Assembly: GCF_004123845.1 (NCBI RefSeq)
Contig: NZ_NBDP01000005.1
Location: forward strand, 186,001-250,000
Reading direction: 5' to 3'
DNA length: 64,000 nucleotides
Source: Allobosea sp. Tri-44
GTDB taxonomy: Bacteria; Pseudomonadota; Alphaproteobacteria; Rhizobiales; Beijerinckiaceae
In this document: positions 1 through 8,324 of the stretch, in pieces
Layout of the letters: each line of letters begins with the position of its first letter
Numbering within the stretch: the first letter of the stretch is position 1
Program-made: the position numbers and the translations under genes
The notes under the pieces: generated by a model
Databases searched by the model: none
What the model was told of the DNA's origin: nothing
What the model saw: only the letters and a program-made list of their open reading frames with translations

Positions 1-97
1 CGAGTTCAAGCTCGTCGTCACCTTCGCGCTGCTGCTCGTGCTGCTGATGGTCCGTCCCTACGGACTGTTCGGCACCCACGAGATCGAGAGGCTGTAG
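1..97 (+). CDS. livH: Branched-chain amino acid ABC transporter permease, LivH-type (3' end only)
   Basis: Only the last 31 codons are in the window (frame starts at base 2, stop TAG at 95-97). The tail is hydrophobic (VVTFALLLVLLMVRPYGLFG) followed by a short polar end, as at the C-terminus of LivH/LivM-type permeases, where an RP.GLFG motif is usual. The stop lies 4 bp before the ATG of livM, so the two permease genes are co-transcribed. LivH would be assigned from the order livH-livM; the fragment alone cannot exclude another permease of the family. Confidence 0.7.
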   Translation, partial: EFKLVVTFALLLVLLMVRPYGLFGTHEIERL

Positions 98-101
98 CGC
101 C

Positions 102-1142
102 ATGCGGATCGGCACGCTCAAGACCAGCTACGCCGCCGACGAGGCGCTGTTCGACACGCCGACGCAACGCGTGCTGCTGGTGCTGCTCGCGCTTGGCGCG
201 ATCGCCTTTCCCTTCGTCGCCAGCCCCTATTGGCTCTTCCTCGCCTGCCTCTGCGCGATCAATGTCGCAAGCGCAACGGGCCTCAACCTGCTCACCGGCT
301 ATACCGGCCTCGTCAGCCTCGGCCAGGCCGCCTTCATGAGCGTCGGCGCCTATACCGTCGCCGTGCTGGAGATCCGGCTCGGCACGCCCTTCCTGCTCAA
401 CCTGCTGATCGGCGCCGGCCTCGCCGCGATGATCGGCATTCTCGTCGGCATTCCCAGCCTCAAGGTGAAGGGGCTCTATCTCGCCATCGCGACGATCGCG
501 GCCTCGGTCATCCTGCATTTCCTGTTCGCGCACTGGAGCTTGACCGGTGAGTCGCGCGGCCTGTCGATGCCGCCGGCACGCCTGTTCGGGTTGACGCTCG
601 ACCAGCCCTTCTCGCTCTACTGGCTGATCATGCCGGTGACCTGCCTGATGGTGCTCGGCGCGGCCAACCTGCTGCGCACCAGGATCGGGCGCGCCTTCAT
701 CGCAATCCGCGACCGCGACATCTCGGCCGAGGTGCTCGGCATTCCCCTGCTGCGCTACAAGCTGACGAGCTTTGCGATCTCGTCCTTCTATGCCGGGCTC
801 GCCGGTGGGCTCTGGGCCTATTTCTTCCGCGTCGTCACGCCGGAGAGCTTCCCGCTGGTCAATTCGATCTTCTACCTCGCCGCGATCATCGTCGGCGGCA
901 TGGGGACGATCCTCGGCGGCATCCTCGGCGCGGTCTTCATGACGCTGGTGCCGGAGCTGCTGAAGTTCGTCGCGAACTGGGCGACGCCGATCTACCCGGA
1001 TGCGCTCGCGGCACTGGCGCCGGTGCGCACCATCGTCTTCGGCGGCCTGATCGTCGGCTTCCTGATCTTCGAACCGCGCGGCCTCGCCGAAATCTGGCGG
1101 CGGCTGCGGCGCTTCTTCCATCTCTGGCCGTTCAGGACCTGA
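102..1142 (+). CDS. livM: Branched-chain amino acid ABC transporter permease LivM
   Basis: 346 residues, the usual LivM length. It is an inner-membrane permease of the HAAT (hydrophobic amino acid) ABC family. A hydrophilic N-terminus of about 25 residues is followed by about eight to ten hydrophobic segments. The family signature ATGLNLLTGYTGLVSLGQA is at about residues 57-75, and the EAA-like cytoplasmic loop (GRAFIAIRDRDISAEVLGI) is near residues 197-215. The C-terminus again has an EPRGLAE motif. It forms the channel with LivH and is energised by LivF and a LivG that must lie upstream, outside the window. The true substrate is uncertain, because this family also takes up amides, urea and aromatic or fatty acids. 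Confidence 0.93.
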   Translation: MRIGTLKTSYAADEALFDTPTQRVLLVLLALGAIAFPFVASPYWLFLACLCAINVASATGLNLLTGYTGLVSLGQAAFMSVGAYTVAVLEIRLGTPFLLNLLIGAGLAAMIGILVGIPSLKVKGLYLAIATIAASVILHFLFAHWSLTGESRGLSMPPARLFGLTLDQPFSLYWLIMPVTCLMVLGAANLLRTRIGRAFIAIRDRDISAEVLGIPLLRYKLTSFAISSFYAGLAGGLWAYFFRVVTPESFPLVNSIFYLAAIIVGGMGTILGGILGAVFMTLVPELLKFVANWATPIYPDALAALAPVRTIVFGGLIVGFLIFEPRGLAEIWRRLRRFFHLWPFRT

Positions 1143-1195
1143 GCACTTCGCTGAAACGGCTGCCGGCAAGAGCAGCCAACCCTAGGGAGGATGAG

Positions 1196-2380
1196 ATGAC
1201 GAATACGACACTCGACAGGCGCCAGCTTCTGGCCGGCACCGCGGCGCTCGCCGGTGGATTGGCGCTCGGTGTCAGGCCGCTCGCGGCGCAAGACGGCGGC
1301 GACATCGTGCTCGGCGGCTCGATCCCGCTGACCGGCGTCTTCGCCTTCGCCGGCGTCGGCATCCATGCCGGCATCCAAGACTATCTCAAGATCCTGAACG
1401 ATGGCGGCGGCATCAAGGGCCGCAAGATCAAGTATGTCGCCGAGGACACCGCCTACAAGGTCGACGCCTCGGTCGCCGCCTTCAACAAGATTACCAGCCA
1501 GGAGAAGGTCTCGCTCTACTATGGCGACTCGACCGGCTTCTCGAAGACGATCAATCCCGAGCTCGACCGGCGCGGCAGCATGATCATGGCCGGCGCCTCC
1601 TTCGCGACCGAGCTCAACGATCCCAAGAAGTTCCCGCTGCAGTTCATGGCCGGGCCCGACTACACCGAGATGTTCGGCATTCTCTTACGCTACATCGCCA
1701 AGGAGAAGCCGGGCGCGCGCGTCGCCTTCGTCTATTCCGACAGCGAGTTCGGGCGCGATCCGATCGTGCCGAGCGAGGCCGTCGCCAAGGAGCTGAAGCT
1801 CAGCGTGGTCGAGAAGATCGTGACGCCGCCCGGCAGCGTCGACGTTTCGACCGAGGTGCTGAAGCTGCGCCGCGCCAATCCCGACTTCACGATCTTCCAC
1901 GGCTATGTGCTGGCGCCGATCCCGGAATTCGTGGCGCAGGCGAAGCAGATGGGCATGAAGAGCCAGTTCATGGGCACGTTCTGGACCATGGACAACTCGA
2001 CCGTGCAGCGCATGGGCGATTCAGCCGACGGCTTCATGGGCGTGATGCCCTACCGCTACTATTACGACAAGGAAGGCACCGCGCCGATGCTGGAGAAGAT
2101 CCGGCAGATGCGTCCCGACTACCAGTCGACCGGCTACCTGCAGGGCTTCGTCACCGCCATGCTGATGGCGGAGGCGGTGAAGCGCACCCTCGATGCCGGC
2201 AAGGAGCTGACCGGCGTCAACCTCAAGGCCGGGCTCAACAGCATCAAGGATTTCGACACCGGCGGGCTGTTCGGCGTGCCGATCTCGATCCCCGGCAATT
2301 CCGTGCCGGTCGGGCGAATCTATCGCTTCGACGCCAAGGCGAAGCAGATGCAGCCGGCTTCCGACTGGATCAAGCTGTAA
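1196..2380 (+). CDS. ABC transporter periplasmic substrate-binding protein (LivJ/LivK-like)
   Basis: 394 residues. The start is supported by a GGGAGG ribosome site a few bases upstream. The N-terminus reads RRQLLAGTAALAGG with an AAQ-type cleavage site near residue 31, so it is probably Tat- or Sec-exported. The mature part begins IVLGGSIPLTGVFAFAG, the typical opening of type-1 periplasmic binding folds (Peripla_BP_6). It sits 53 bp after livM and 27 bp before livF in one operon. The neighbouring acyl-CoA synthetase and thiolase suggest that the ligand is an organic acid rather than leucine, but this is inference. Confidence 0.9.
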   Translation: MTNTTLDRRQLLAGTAALAGGLALGVRPLAAQDGGDIVLGGSIPLTGVFAFAGVGIHAGIQDYLKILNDGGGIKGRKIKYVAEDTAYKVDASVAAFNKITSQEKVSLYYGDSTGFSKTINPELDRRGSMIMAGASFATELNDPKKFPLQFMAGPDYTEMFGILLRYIAKEKPGARVAFVYSDSEFGRDPIVPSEAVAKELKLSVVEKIVTPPGSVDVSTEVLKLRRANPDFTIFHGYVLAPIPEFVAQAKQMGMKSQFMGTFWTMDNSTVQRMGDSADGFMGVMPYRYYYDKEGTAPMLEKIRQMRPDYQSTGYLQGFVTAMLMAEAVKRTLDAGKELTGVNLKAGLNSIKDFDTGGLFGVPISIPGNSVPVGRIYRFDAKAKQMQPASDWIKL

Positions 2381-2407
2381 CGGCGGCCGGATGAAGGGCT
2401 AGAGGTC

Positions 2408-3217
2408 ATGGCCGGTCCCGCGGTGCTCGACGTCAACAATGTCGAGGTGGTCTATAACCGGACCGTGCAGGTGCTGCGCGGGCTGTCGCTGCAAGTGCCG
2501 GAGGGCGAGATCGTCGCCCTCCTCGGCTCGAACGGCGCCGGCAAGTCGACGCTGCTCAAGGCAGTGTCGAACCTGCTCTCGCTCGAGGATGGCGACGTCA
2601 CCGCCGGCGCCATCCGCTTCCGCGGCGACGACATCGCCAGCCTGACCCCGCACGGCCTAGTCCGGCGTGGCCTTTTCCACGTCATGGAGGGGCGGCGCAT
2701 CTTCGAGGACCTGACGGTCGAGGAGAACCTGACGGCCGCGACCTTCGCCCTGACCGGGCGCAAGCTGCCTGCCGCCGATTTCGACCTGGTCTACAGCTAC
2801 TTTCCGCGCCTGCACGAGCGCCGCAAGGGATTGGCGGGCTATCTCTCCGGCGGCGAGCAGCAGATGCTCGCGATCGGACGGGCGTTGATCGCGCGGCCCT
2901 CGCTGATCCTGCTCGACGAGCCCTCGCTCGGCCTCGCGCCCAAGCTGGTCGAGGAGATCTTCGCGATCATCGCCCGCATCAACGCCGAGCAGAAGGTCTC
3001 GATGCTGCTGGTCGAGCAGAACGCCGCCGTCGCCTTCGCGGTGGCGAGCTACGGCTACATCCTCGAAATGGGCAAGGTCGTGATCGACGGCCCGGTCGAG
3101 AAGCTGATGCGCGACCAGGACGTGCGCGAGTTCTATCTCGGTCTCGGCGGTGCTGGGGGTGAGCGCAGCTATCGCGACATCAAGCACTACAAGCGCCGCA
3201 AGCGCTGGCTCTCGTAG
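2408..3217 (+). CDS. livF: ABC transporter ATP-binding protein LivF-type
   Basis: 269 residues. It is the cytoplasmic ATPase of the HAAT importer. Walker A is GSNGAGKST (residues about 36-44), the signature loop LSGGEQQMLAIGRAL is near 147-161, and Walker B is LILLDEPSLGLAP near 168-180 with the switch histidine region replaced by LLVEQN, typical of LivF. It is slightly longer than LivF of E. coli (237) because of a C-terminal basic extension (KHYKRRKRWLS). It is followed after only 2 bp by the acyl-CoA synthetase start codon, indicating tight co-expression. Confidence 0.93.
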   Translation: MAGPAVLDVNNVEVVYNRTVQVLRGLSLQVPEGEIVALLGSNGAGKSTLLKAVSNLLSLEDGDVTAGAIRFRGDDIASLTPHGLVRRGLFHVMEGRRIFEDLTVEENLTAATFALTGRKLPAADFDLVYSYFPRLHERRKGLAGYLSGGEQQMLAIGRALIARPSLILLDEPSLGLAPKLVEEIFAIIARINAEQKVSMLLVEQNAAVAFAVASYGYILEMGKVVIDGPVEKLMRDQDVREFYLGLGGAGGERSYRDIKHYKRRKRWLS

Positions 3218-3219
3218 GG

Positions 3220-5052
3220 ATGGCGACGATGCGCGAGCTTCCCGACCTCACTTTGCCGCAGATGCTGCGCGAGAACGCCCGGACGATGCAGGATCGTATC
3301 GCGATCAGGCAGAAGGATTTCGGCATCTGGCTGCCGATCAACTGGGCCGAGTATGACCGACGCGCCCGCTATTTCGGCCTCGGACTGCGCGCGCTCGGCC
3401 TCGCCGAAGGCGGGCATGTCGGCATCCTCTCCGAGAACCGCGCGGAATGGGTCGTCGCCCAGCTCGGCGCCGGCATGGTCAGCGCGGTCGCGATCGGCGT
3501 CTATGCGACGAGTCCGGCAAACGAGGTCGCCTATGTTCTGGGCCATGCGCAAGTCGAGATCGTGGTCTGCGAGGACCAGGAGCAGACCGACAAGGTGCTG
3601 GAGCGGCTGGCGGACCTGCCGCAGCTGAAGCGCATCGTGGTGATCGATCCCAAGGGATTGAGGGGCTATGCCTCCGAGCTGGTCGTCGCCTTCGCCGAGG
3701 TGCTGCGCCTCGGCGCTGAGCACGAGACCGCGCATCCCGGGCTGGTCGAGGCCTGCCTCGCCGCGCAGACGCAGGCCGATATCGGCCTGATGGTCTACAC
3801 CTCCGGCTCGACCGGCAAGCCCAAGGGCGCGATGCTGAGCTATCGCAACATGCGCGCCCAGGCCGCCGGTGTCGTCGAGCGGCTCGGCTATGACGCCACC
3901 ACGACGAACCTGTCCTACCTGCCGCTCTGCCATGTCGCCGAGCAGATGCTGAGCACGATGGCGCCGATCTATGCCGGCGCCTGCGTCTCCTTCGGCGAGT
4001 CGATCCGCACCGTGCAGGAAGACCTGCGCGAGGTCGCGCCGACCCTCTTCCTCGGCGTCCCCCGCATCTGGGAGAAGCTGCACGCCTCGATCCACATCAA
4101 GCTGATGGAGGCCGGTGGTTGGCGCCGGGCCCTGTTCGAGGCGGGCCTTGCCGCCTGCGGGCCCTTCGCCACCAAGCCGAAAGCCGCGCGCAGCCTGCGC
4201 GAGAAGACGATCGCAGACTTCTATCACCTCGTCATCTTCCGGGCCCTGCAGAACTTCATCGGCCTGCGCAAAGCCAAGGTCGCGCTCACCGGTGCGGCGC
4301 CGATCCCGCCGCGCATCGCGCAGTTCTTCCGCACGCTCGGCGTGCCGCTGGTCGAGGTCTACGGGCTGACCGAGACCTCCGGCATGGCGACCGGGCAGCG
4401 TCTTGAGCATCTGCTGCCAGGCTCAGTCGGCGAAGCGGCGGCGGGCGCGGAGGCCAAGCTCGGCGATCAGGGCGAATTGCTGGTGCGCGGCGACATCGTC
4501 TTCGAGGGCTATTTCGGCAATCCCGAGGCGACGGAAGGCGTGCTGCGCGACGGCTGGCTCCACACCGGCGACGTTGCCGTGATCGAGGCCGGCCAGGTCA
4601 GGATCGTCGACCGTCTCAAGGACATCATGATCACCGCCGGCGGCAAGAACCTCAGCCCCTCGGAGATCGAGAACACGGTCAAGGGCAGCGCCTTCATCAA
4701 GGAGTGCATCGTCGTCGCCGACGGACGCCGCTACCCCTCCGCGCTGATCCAGATCGACGGCGAGACCGTCGGCAAATGGGCCGAGGAGAACCGCCTCCCC
4801 TTCACCCATTTCCGCAGCCTTGCCGAGCATGAGCGCGTGCGTGAGCTCGTCGCCGCCGAGATCGAGCAGGCGAACAGCCAGCTCGCGCCGGTGGCGCAGC
4901 TCAAGCGCTTCCACCTCCTCGTCAAGGAGCTCGACCATGACGATGACGAGGTCACCGCGACGATGAAGGTGCGCCGCGCCAACATCGCGCAGAAATACGC
5001 CGCCGAGATCGAGGCCCTGTACAGGCCCGAGCGGCAGGCCGAGCCAGCCTGA
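3220..5052 (+). CDS. AMP-dependent acyl-CoA synthetase (long-chain fatty acid--CoA ligase family)
   Basis: 610 residues, the length of FadD15/long-chain acyl-CoA synthetases. It activates a carboxylic acid with ATP and ligates CoA. The AMP-binding P-loop YTSGSTGKPKGAMLSY is at about residues 193-208. The adenine motif EVYGLTETSGMATG is near 378-391, GWLHTGD is near 446-452, and DRLKDIMITAGGKNLSPSEI in the hinge is near 463-482, with the catalytic lysine expected in the C-terminal lobe. Its operon position directly after livF resembles clusters in which the imported acid is activated on entry. Substrate chain length cannot be read from the sequence. Confidence 0.9.
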   Translation: MATMRELPDLTLPQMLRENARTMQDRIAIRQKDFGIWLPINWAEYDRRARYFGLGLRALGLAEGGHVGILSENRAEWVVAQLGAGMVSAVAIGVYATSPANEVAYVLGHAQVEIVVCEDQEQTDKVLERLADLPQLKRIVVIDPKGLRGYASELVVAFAEVLRLGAEHETAHPGLVEACLAAQTQADIGLMVYTSGSTGKPKGAMLSYRNMRAQAAGVVERLGYDATTTNLSYLPLCHVAEQMLSTMAPIYAGACVSFGESIRTVQEDLREVAPTLFLGVPRIWEKLHASIHIKLMEAGGWRRALFEAGLAACGPFATKPKAARSLREKTIADFYHLVIFRALQNFIGLRKAKVALTGAAPIPPRIAQFFRTLGVPLVEVYGLTETSGMATGQRLEHLLPGSVGEAAAGAEAKLGDQGELLVRGDIVFEGYFGNPEATEGVLRDGWLHTGDVAVIEAGQVRIVDRLKDIMITAGGKNLSPSEIENTVKGSAFIKECIVVADGRRYPSALIQIDGETVGKWAEENRLPFTHFRSLAEHERVRELVAAEIEQANSQLAPVAQLKRFHLLVKELDHDDDEVTATMKVRRANIAQKYAAEIEALYRPERQAEPA

Positions 5053-5064
5053 AGGAGCAATCTC

Positions 5065-6246
5065 ATGAGCCGACATGTCGTCATCACCGCGGGCGTACGC
5101 ACCGCGATCGGAACCTTCGGCGGGGCGCTCTCCGGCCATACGCCGACGCAGCTCGGCGCGCTCTGCGTCGGAGAGGCGCTGCGCCGCGCCGAGCTGCCAG
5201 CCTCGGAGGTCGGCCATGTCGTCTTCGGCAACGTCATCCTGACCGAATCGAAGGACGCCTATCTCGCACGTGTCGCGGCGATCGACGCCGGCATCCCGGT
5301 CGAGGTGCCGGCACTGACGCTGAACCGGCTCTGCGGCTCGGGCGTGCAGGCGATCGTCTCGGCCGCCCAGGCGATCATGCTCGGCGATTGCGACACAGCC
5401 GTCGCCGGCGGCGCCGAGACGATGAGCCGCGCGCCGCACCTCTTGTCGACCGCCCGCTTCGGCCAGCGCATGGGCGACACGGTCGCCTCCGACCACCTGA
5501 CCGGCATCCTGACCGACCCGTTCGGCAACGGGATCATGGGCATCACCGCCGAGAACGTCGCCGAGCGCTACGGCATCGACCGCGAGGCGCAGGACGCCTT
5601 CGCCGCCGAGAGCCAGCGCCGCGCCGCTGAAGCGATTGCCGCCGGCCGTTTCCGCGAGCAGATCCTGCCGGTCGAGGCGCGCAAGGGCCGCGACACGATC
5701 AGCTTCGACACTGACGAGCATCCCAAGCCCGGCACGACGGCGGAGTCGCTGAAGGGCCTGCGCTCGACCTTCAAGAAGGACGGCACGGTCACGCCCGGCA
5801 ACGCCTCGGGCATCAATGATGGCGCCGCCGCGATGGTGCTGATGGAGGAAGGCCGCGCCGGCCGCGAGGGCAAGCCGATCCTGGCGCGGATCGTCGGCTA
5901 TGCCCATGCCGGCGTCGAGCCGGGCGTGATGGGCATCGGTCCGGTGCCGGCGGTACAGGCGTTGCTCAAGCGTACCGGACTGTCGCTCGGCGACTTTGAC
6001 GTGATCGAGTCGAACGAAGCCTTCGCCGCCCAGGCCTGTGCGGTCGCCAAGGAGCTCGGCTTCGATCCGGCCAGGGTCAATCCGAATGGCGGCGCGATCG
6101 CGCTCGGCCATCCGGTCGGCGCGACCGGCGCGATCATCACCCTGAAGGCGGCTTATGAGCTGCAGCGCACCGGCAGCCGCTACGGGCTGGTGACGATGTG
6201 CATCGGCGGCGGCCAGGGCATCGCGCTTGCGATCGAGCGGGTCTGA
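5065..6246 (+). CDS. Acetyl-CoA C-acyltransferase / acetyl-CoA acetyltransferase (thiolase)
   Basis: 393 residues, the standard thiolase length, with an AAGGAG ribosome site 9 bp before ATG. The nucleophilic cysteine lies in LNRLCGSGVQAI (Cys near residue 90), the second active-site region is GHPVGATGA (near 349-357), and the C-terminal catalytic cysteine is in MCIGGGQGIA (near 379). It cleaves or condenses 3-ketoacyl-CoA and acetyl-CoA. Following the acyl-CoA synthetase, it points to a beta-oxidation-like degradation route for the substrate of the upstream transporter. Biosynthetic and degradative thiolases cannot be separated by eye. Confidence 0.92.
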   Translation: MSRHVVITAGVRTAIGTFGGALSGHTPTQLGALCVGEALRRAELPASEVGHVVFGNVILTESKDAYLARVAAIDAGIPVEVPALTLNRLCGSGVQAIVSAAQAIMLGDCDTAVAGGAETMSRAPHLLSTARFGQRMGDTVASDHLTGILTDPFGNGIMGITAENVAERYGIDREAQDAFAAESQRRAAEAIAAGRFREQILPVEARKGRDTISFDTDEHPKPGTTAESLKGLRSTFKKDGTVTPGNASGINDGAAAMVLMEEGRAGREGKPILARIVGYAHAGVEPGVMGIGPVPAVQALLKRTGLSLGDFDVIESNEAFAAQACAVAKELGFDPARVNPNGGAIALGHPVGATGAIITLKAAYELQRTGSRYGLVTMCIGGGQGIALAIERV

Positions 6247-6254
6247 GCCAGGCC

Positions 6255-6899
6255 ATGGCGACAGCCCTCTGGAAGACGCCGGCGCAACGCGAACATGAGC
6301 GTGCCCTGAAGCGCGAGGCCGTGCTGCGCGTCGCGGCGCAGGCCTTCAGCGAGCAGGGGTTCCACCGGACCTCGCTCGACGATGTCGCCGAGCGCCTGAA
6401 CGTCACCAAGCCGACGATCTACCACTATGTGCGCAGCAAGGACGAGATCCTGTTCGAATGCGTGCGCATCGGGCTTGAGCGGCTCGATGCCGCCGCCGCC
6501 TCGGCCGAAGCCAGGCGCAGCGGCGGCAGCGGCCTCGACCGGCTGATCGTGCTCTGGACCGAATACGCCCATATCGTCACCGAGGATTTCGGGCGCTGCC
6601 TCATCCTCGTCGGCGAAGACCCGCTGCCGGCCGAGACCCGCAAGGAATTGCGCGCCCTCAAGGGCAAGATCGACAAGCGCTTCCGTGGGCTGATCGAGGC
6701 CGGTATCGCCGACGGCTCGATCCGCTCCTGCGACCCCAAGCTGCTCGCCTTCGCGGCGGCGGGCGCGCTGAGCTGGATCGCCCGCTGGCATGACCCGGCC
6801 GGGCCGCTCTCGGTCGATCACATCGCCCGAGAGACGATCGGGCTCTTCGTCAACGGCATCGGCGCGCTCGAGCACAGCGCCCGCCGCGTCAGCTCCTAG
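6255..6899 (+). CDS. TetR/AcrR family transcriptional regulator
   Basis: 214 residues from the ATG at 6255. An upstream in-frame start at 6198 would overlap the thiolase and is not needed. The N-terminal helix-turn-helix is at residues about 21-66, with the usual pattern AAQAFSEQGFHRTSLDDVAE, then VTKPTIYHYVRSKDEIL. The C-terminal ligand domain is of the kind found with fatty-acid or CoA-ester responsive members. It lies 8 bp after the thiolase, the last gene of the cluster, and probably represses this operon with an acyl-CoA as inducer (inference from position). Confidence 0.9.
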   Translation: MATALWKTPAQREHERALKREAVLRVAAQAFSEQGFHRTSLDDVAERLNVTKPTIYHYVRSKDEILFECVRIGLERLDAAAASAEARRSGGSGLDRLIVLWTEYAHIVTEDFGRCLILVGEDPLPAETRKELRALKGKIDKRFRGLIEAGIADGSIRSCDPKLLAFAAAGALSWIARWHDPAGPLSVDHIARETIGLFVNGIGALEHSARRVSS

Positions 6900-6948
6900 C
6901 CGGGGAGCTCAGCAGCAAAGCGGGGCGAACATGAAACGATGTGGGGGC

Positions 6949-7022
6949 TGGAGCGGGTGGAGGGAATCGAACCCTCGTATTCAGCTTGGAAGGCTGCTGC
7001 TCTACCATTGAGCTACACCCGC
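6949..7022 (-). tRNA. tRNA-Gly (anticodon TCC)
   Basis: On the minus strand the sequence folds as a 74-nt tRNA with encoded CCA. The acceptor arm GCGGGTG pairs with CACCCGC, the discriminator is T, the D-arm reads AGCTCAATGGTAGAGC, and the anticodon loop CTTCCAA has TCC. The T-arm is GAGGGTTCGATTCCCTC. It stands alone between a convergent TetR gene and a small ORF. Confidence 0.97.
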
Positions 7023-7119
7023 GCCGGGCCGCCAAATTCCGCATCCGGCCGGTAGGTGTCAACCCATCGCAGGAAAGAAGATGGCGTCATCCACCTGCAC
7101 GGCGGCAGGCAGGCGCATT

Positions 7120-7257
7120 TTACGTATCGCTCAACGCCAGTCGGCCGAGCCAGATCGCGGCGCCGGTGAACGCGCCGAGCGCCGCCCCTCCGGCGAGCGT
7201 GCCGAAGGCCAAGGCGCCGGCCGCGGCCACCGCCGTGCTGAAAAGTGCAATTCCCAT
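7120..7257 (-). CDS. Putative 45-residue hydrophobic small protein
   Basis: A short minus-strand reading frame encodes a very hydrophobic Gly/Ala-rich peptide, starting MGIALFSTAVAAAGAL and ending RLALSDT. It has the look of one or two membrane helices with Gly-zipper spacing. An AGAGGG ribosome-site-like stretch lies just before the ATG. It faces away from the palindrome pair at 7307-7370 and from another tiny ORF at 7418. No family is recognised. The call rests only on composition, ribosome site and context, so it may be spurious in such GC-rich DNA. Confidence 0.4.
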   Translation of the reverse strand: MGIALFSTAVAAAGALAFGTLAGGAALGAFTGAAIWLGRLALSDT

Positions 7258-7306
7258 AGTCCCTCTTCCCTAACGGCAAGCCTAGCGTGGCCGCGCCGCG
7301 CGGCTG

Positions 7307-7370
7307 CCCCCATTTGGGGGTGAAAGAGCGAAATTCGAGCCCACTGCGACAAAATCCCCCCAAATGGGGG
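7307..7370. promoter_or_regulatory. Paired CCCCC-N4-GGGGG palindromes between two divergent small ORFs
   Basis: Two 14-bp near-palindromes occur: CCCCCATTTGGGGG at 7307-7320 and CCCCCAAATGGGGG at 7357-7370. The second is exactly the reverse complement of the first. Both are followed by TGAA, so GGGGGTGAA also occurs as a direct repeat. Centre-to-centre spacing is 50 bp, close to five helical turns. They lie between divergent putative small genes (starts at 7257 minus and 7418 plus), which suggests a dimeric regulator's operator. The regulator is not identified. Confidence 0.5.
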
Positions 7371-7417
7371 GTGAAGGCGGAATGGCGGGCCGCTAGCGTG
7401 ACGTTGGGGGAAGCGAC

Positions 7418-7540
7418 ATGTCCGAATTCGACGATCTGCGCTGTCCATTCAGAGCCGAGGTCCTCGCCGCGGTTCCTGTCTGGCAGATGATGCTGATCCA
7501 TGGTGCGGGCACGCTCGCGCTGCTGATGCTGCTGCGCTGA
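7418..7540 (+). CDS. Putative 40-residue small protein with hydrophobic C-terminus
   Basis: It opens with a good ribosome site (GGGGGA, 5 bp before ATG). The peptide has an acidic N-terminus (MSEFDDLRCPFRAEV) and a hydrophobic, leucine-rich C-terminal half (QMMLIHGAGTLALLMLLR) that could be a membrane helix. It lies downstream of the paired palindromes. No family is recognised. Start, length and expression are inferred, so it is a candidate only. Confidence 0.4.
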   Translation: MSEFDDLRCPFRAEVLAAVPVWQMMLIHGAGTLALLMLLR

Positions 7541-7810
7541 TCGGCCCTCCCATGATCCGTCCGATCTGCGCCGTTTTTCTCATCGGCGCCGTGTCTTCGC
7601 GTCTTCGTCCCGCAGGTGAGTAACCGTTCTGAGCCATGAGGGGTTGATCGCAATCCGATTTGCGGGTGTCCTGTCGACCAATCCAGCCGTTCCCTTGCGG
7701 CCTGACGGACGCAGCACGCTGCGCCTGAAAGCCCTGGAAGCAGCTTGCCGCGCCCGAGTGCCGGCCACTTCGCGACTCGCATCGACGCCGATGACACGCC
7801 TGGAGGGACA

Positions 7811-8308
7811 ATGACACCAAGACATGTGGAGCTTGCGAGCGCCAAGCGCCTCGGCGGCCCGGCCTGTGGCCTGCTGCTGCCGCTTCTCCTGGCCGGCTGC
7901 GGCGGTGGCGAAGGCCTGTCGTCTTCAGCCGGGAGCGCGGCGAGCGCCCCTGCTCCGGCCGGCATCTCGCGCGACGCCCTGGTCGGGCGCTGGGGCATCG
8001 CCTCCTTCCACACCGACAAGGACCGCAAGCGCACCGAGGCGGAGGCGCGCGGGCAATGCAAGCAGCCCTATGTGATCAGCAACGGGCCGAATGACGGGGT
8101 GATGATGCACGTCGCCGACGACCCCAAGCCCTATGAGCTCCGGCTGAAGGCCGGTGGCGGCAAGACCTATGTCGGCTTCGAGGCGCCGGCCGGCGATCCG
8201 CAGGACCGCGAGATCCTCTCGCACAGCAAGTCGATGCTGGTGATGCGCTTCGTCGATCCGGATGCGAGCCGCCGCTACGGCACCTTCATCTATTCCCGTT
8301 GCGGCTGA
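7811..8308 (+). CDS. Putative exported lipoprotein of unknown function
   Basis: 165 residues from the ATG at 7811, which is preceded by GGAGGG. A longer in-frame start at 7745 would bury the signal peptide and is disfavoured. Residues 1-27 form a signal with lipobox LLLAGC, so Cys is the predicted lipidated residue of an outer-membrane lipoprotein. The mature domain begins ISRDALVGRWGIASFH and contains a single probable beta-rich domain, reminiscent of small lipocalin-like lipoproteins, but I cannot assign a family. It is followed after 16 bp by an L,D-transpeptidase, so a cell-envelope role is plausible. Confidence 0.75.
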   Translation: MTPRHVELASAKRLGGPACGLLLPLLLAGCGGGEGLSSSAGSAASAPAPAGISRDALVGRWGIASFHTDKDRKRTEAEARGQCKQPYVISNGPNDGVMMHVADDPKPYELRLKAGGGKTYVGFEAPAGDPQDREILSHSKSMLVMRFVDPDASRRYGTFIYSRCG

Positions 8309-8324
8309 CCGGAGGAGACGAGCG

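Noticed and set aside
18-1169. 383-residue minus-strand frame over livM
   Set aside because: Arg/Glu/Asp-rich antisense of livM; no motif.
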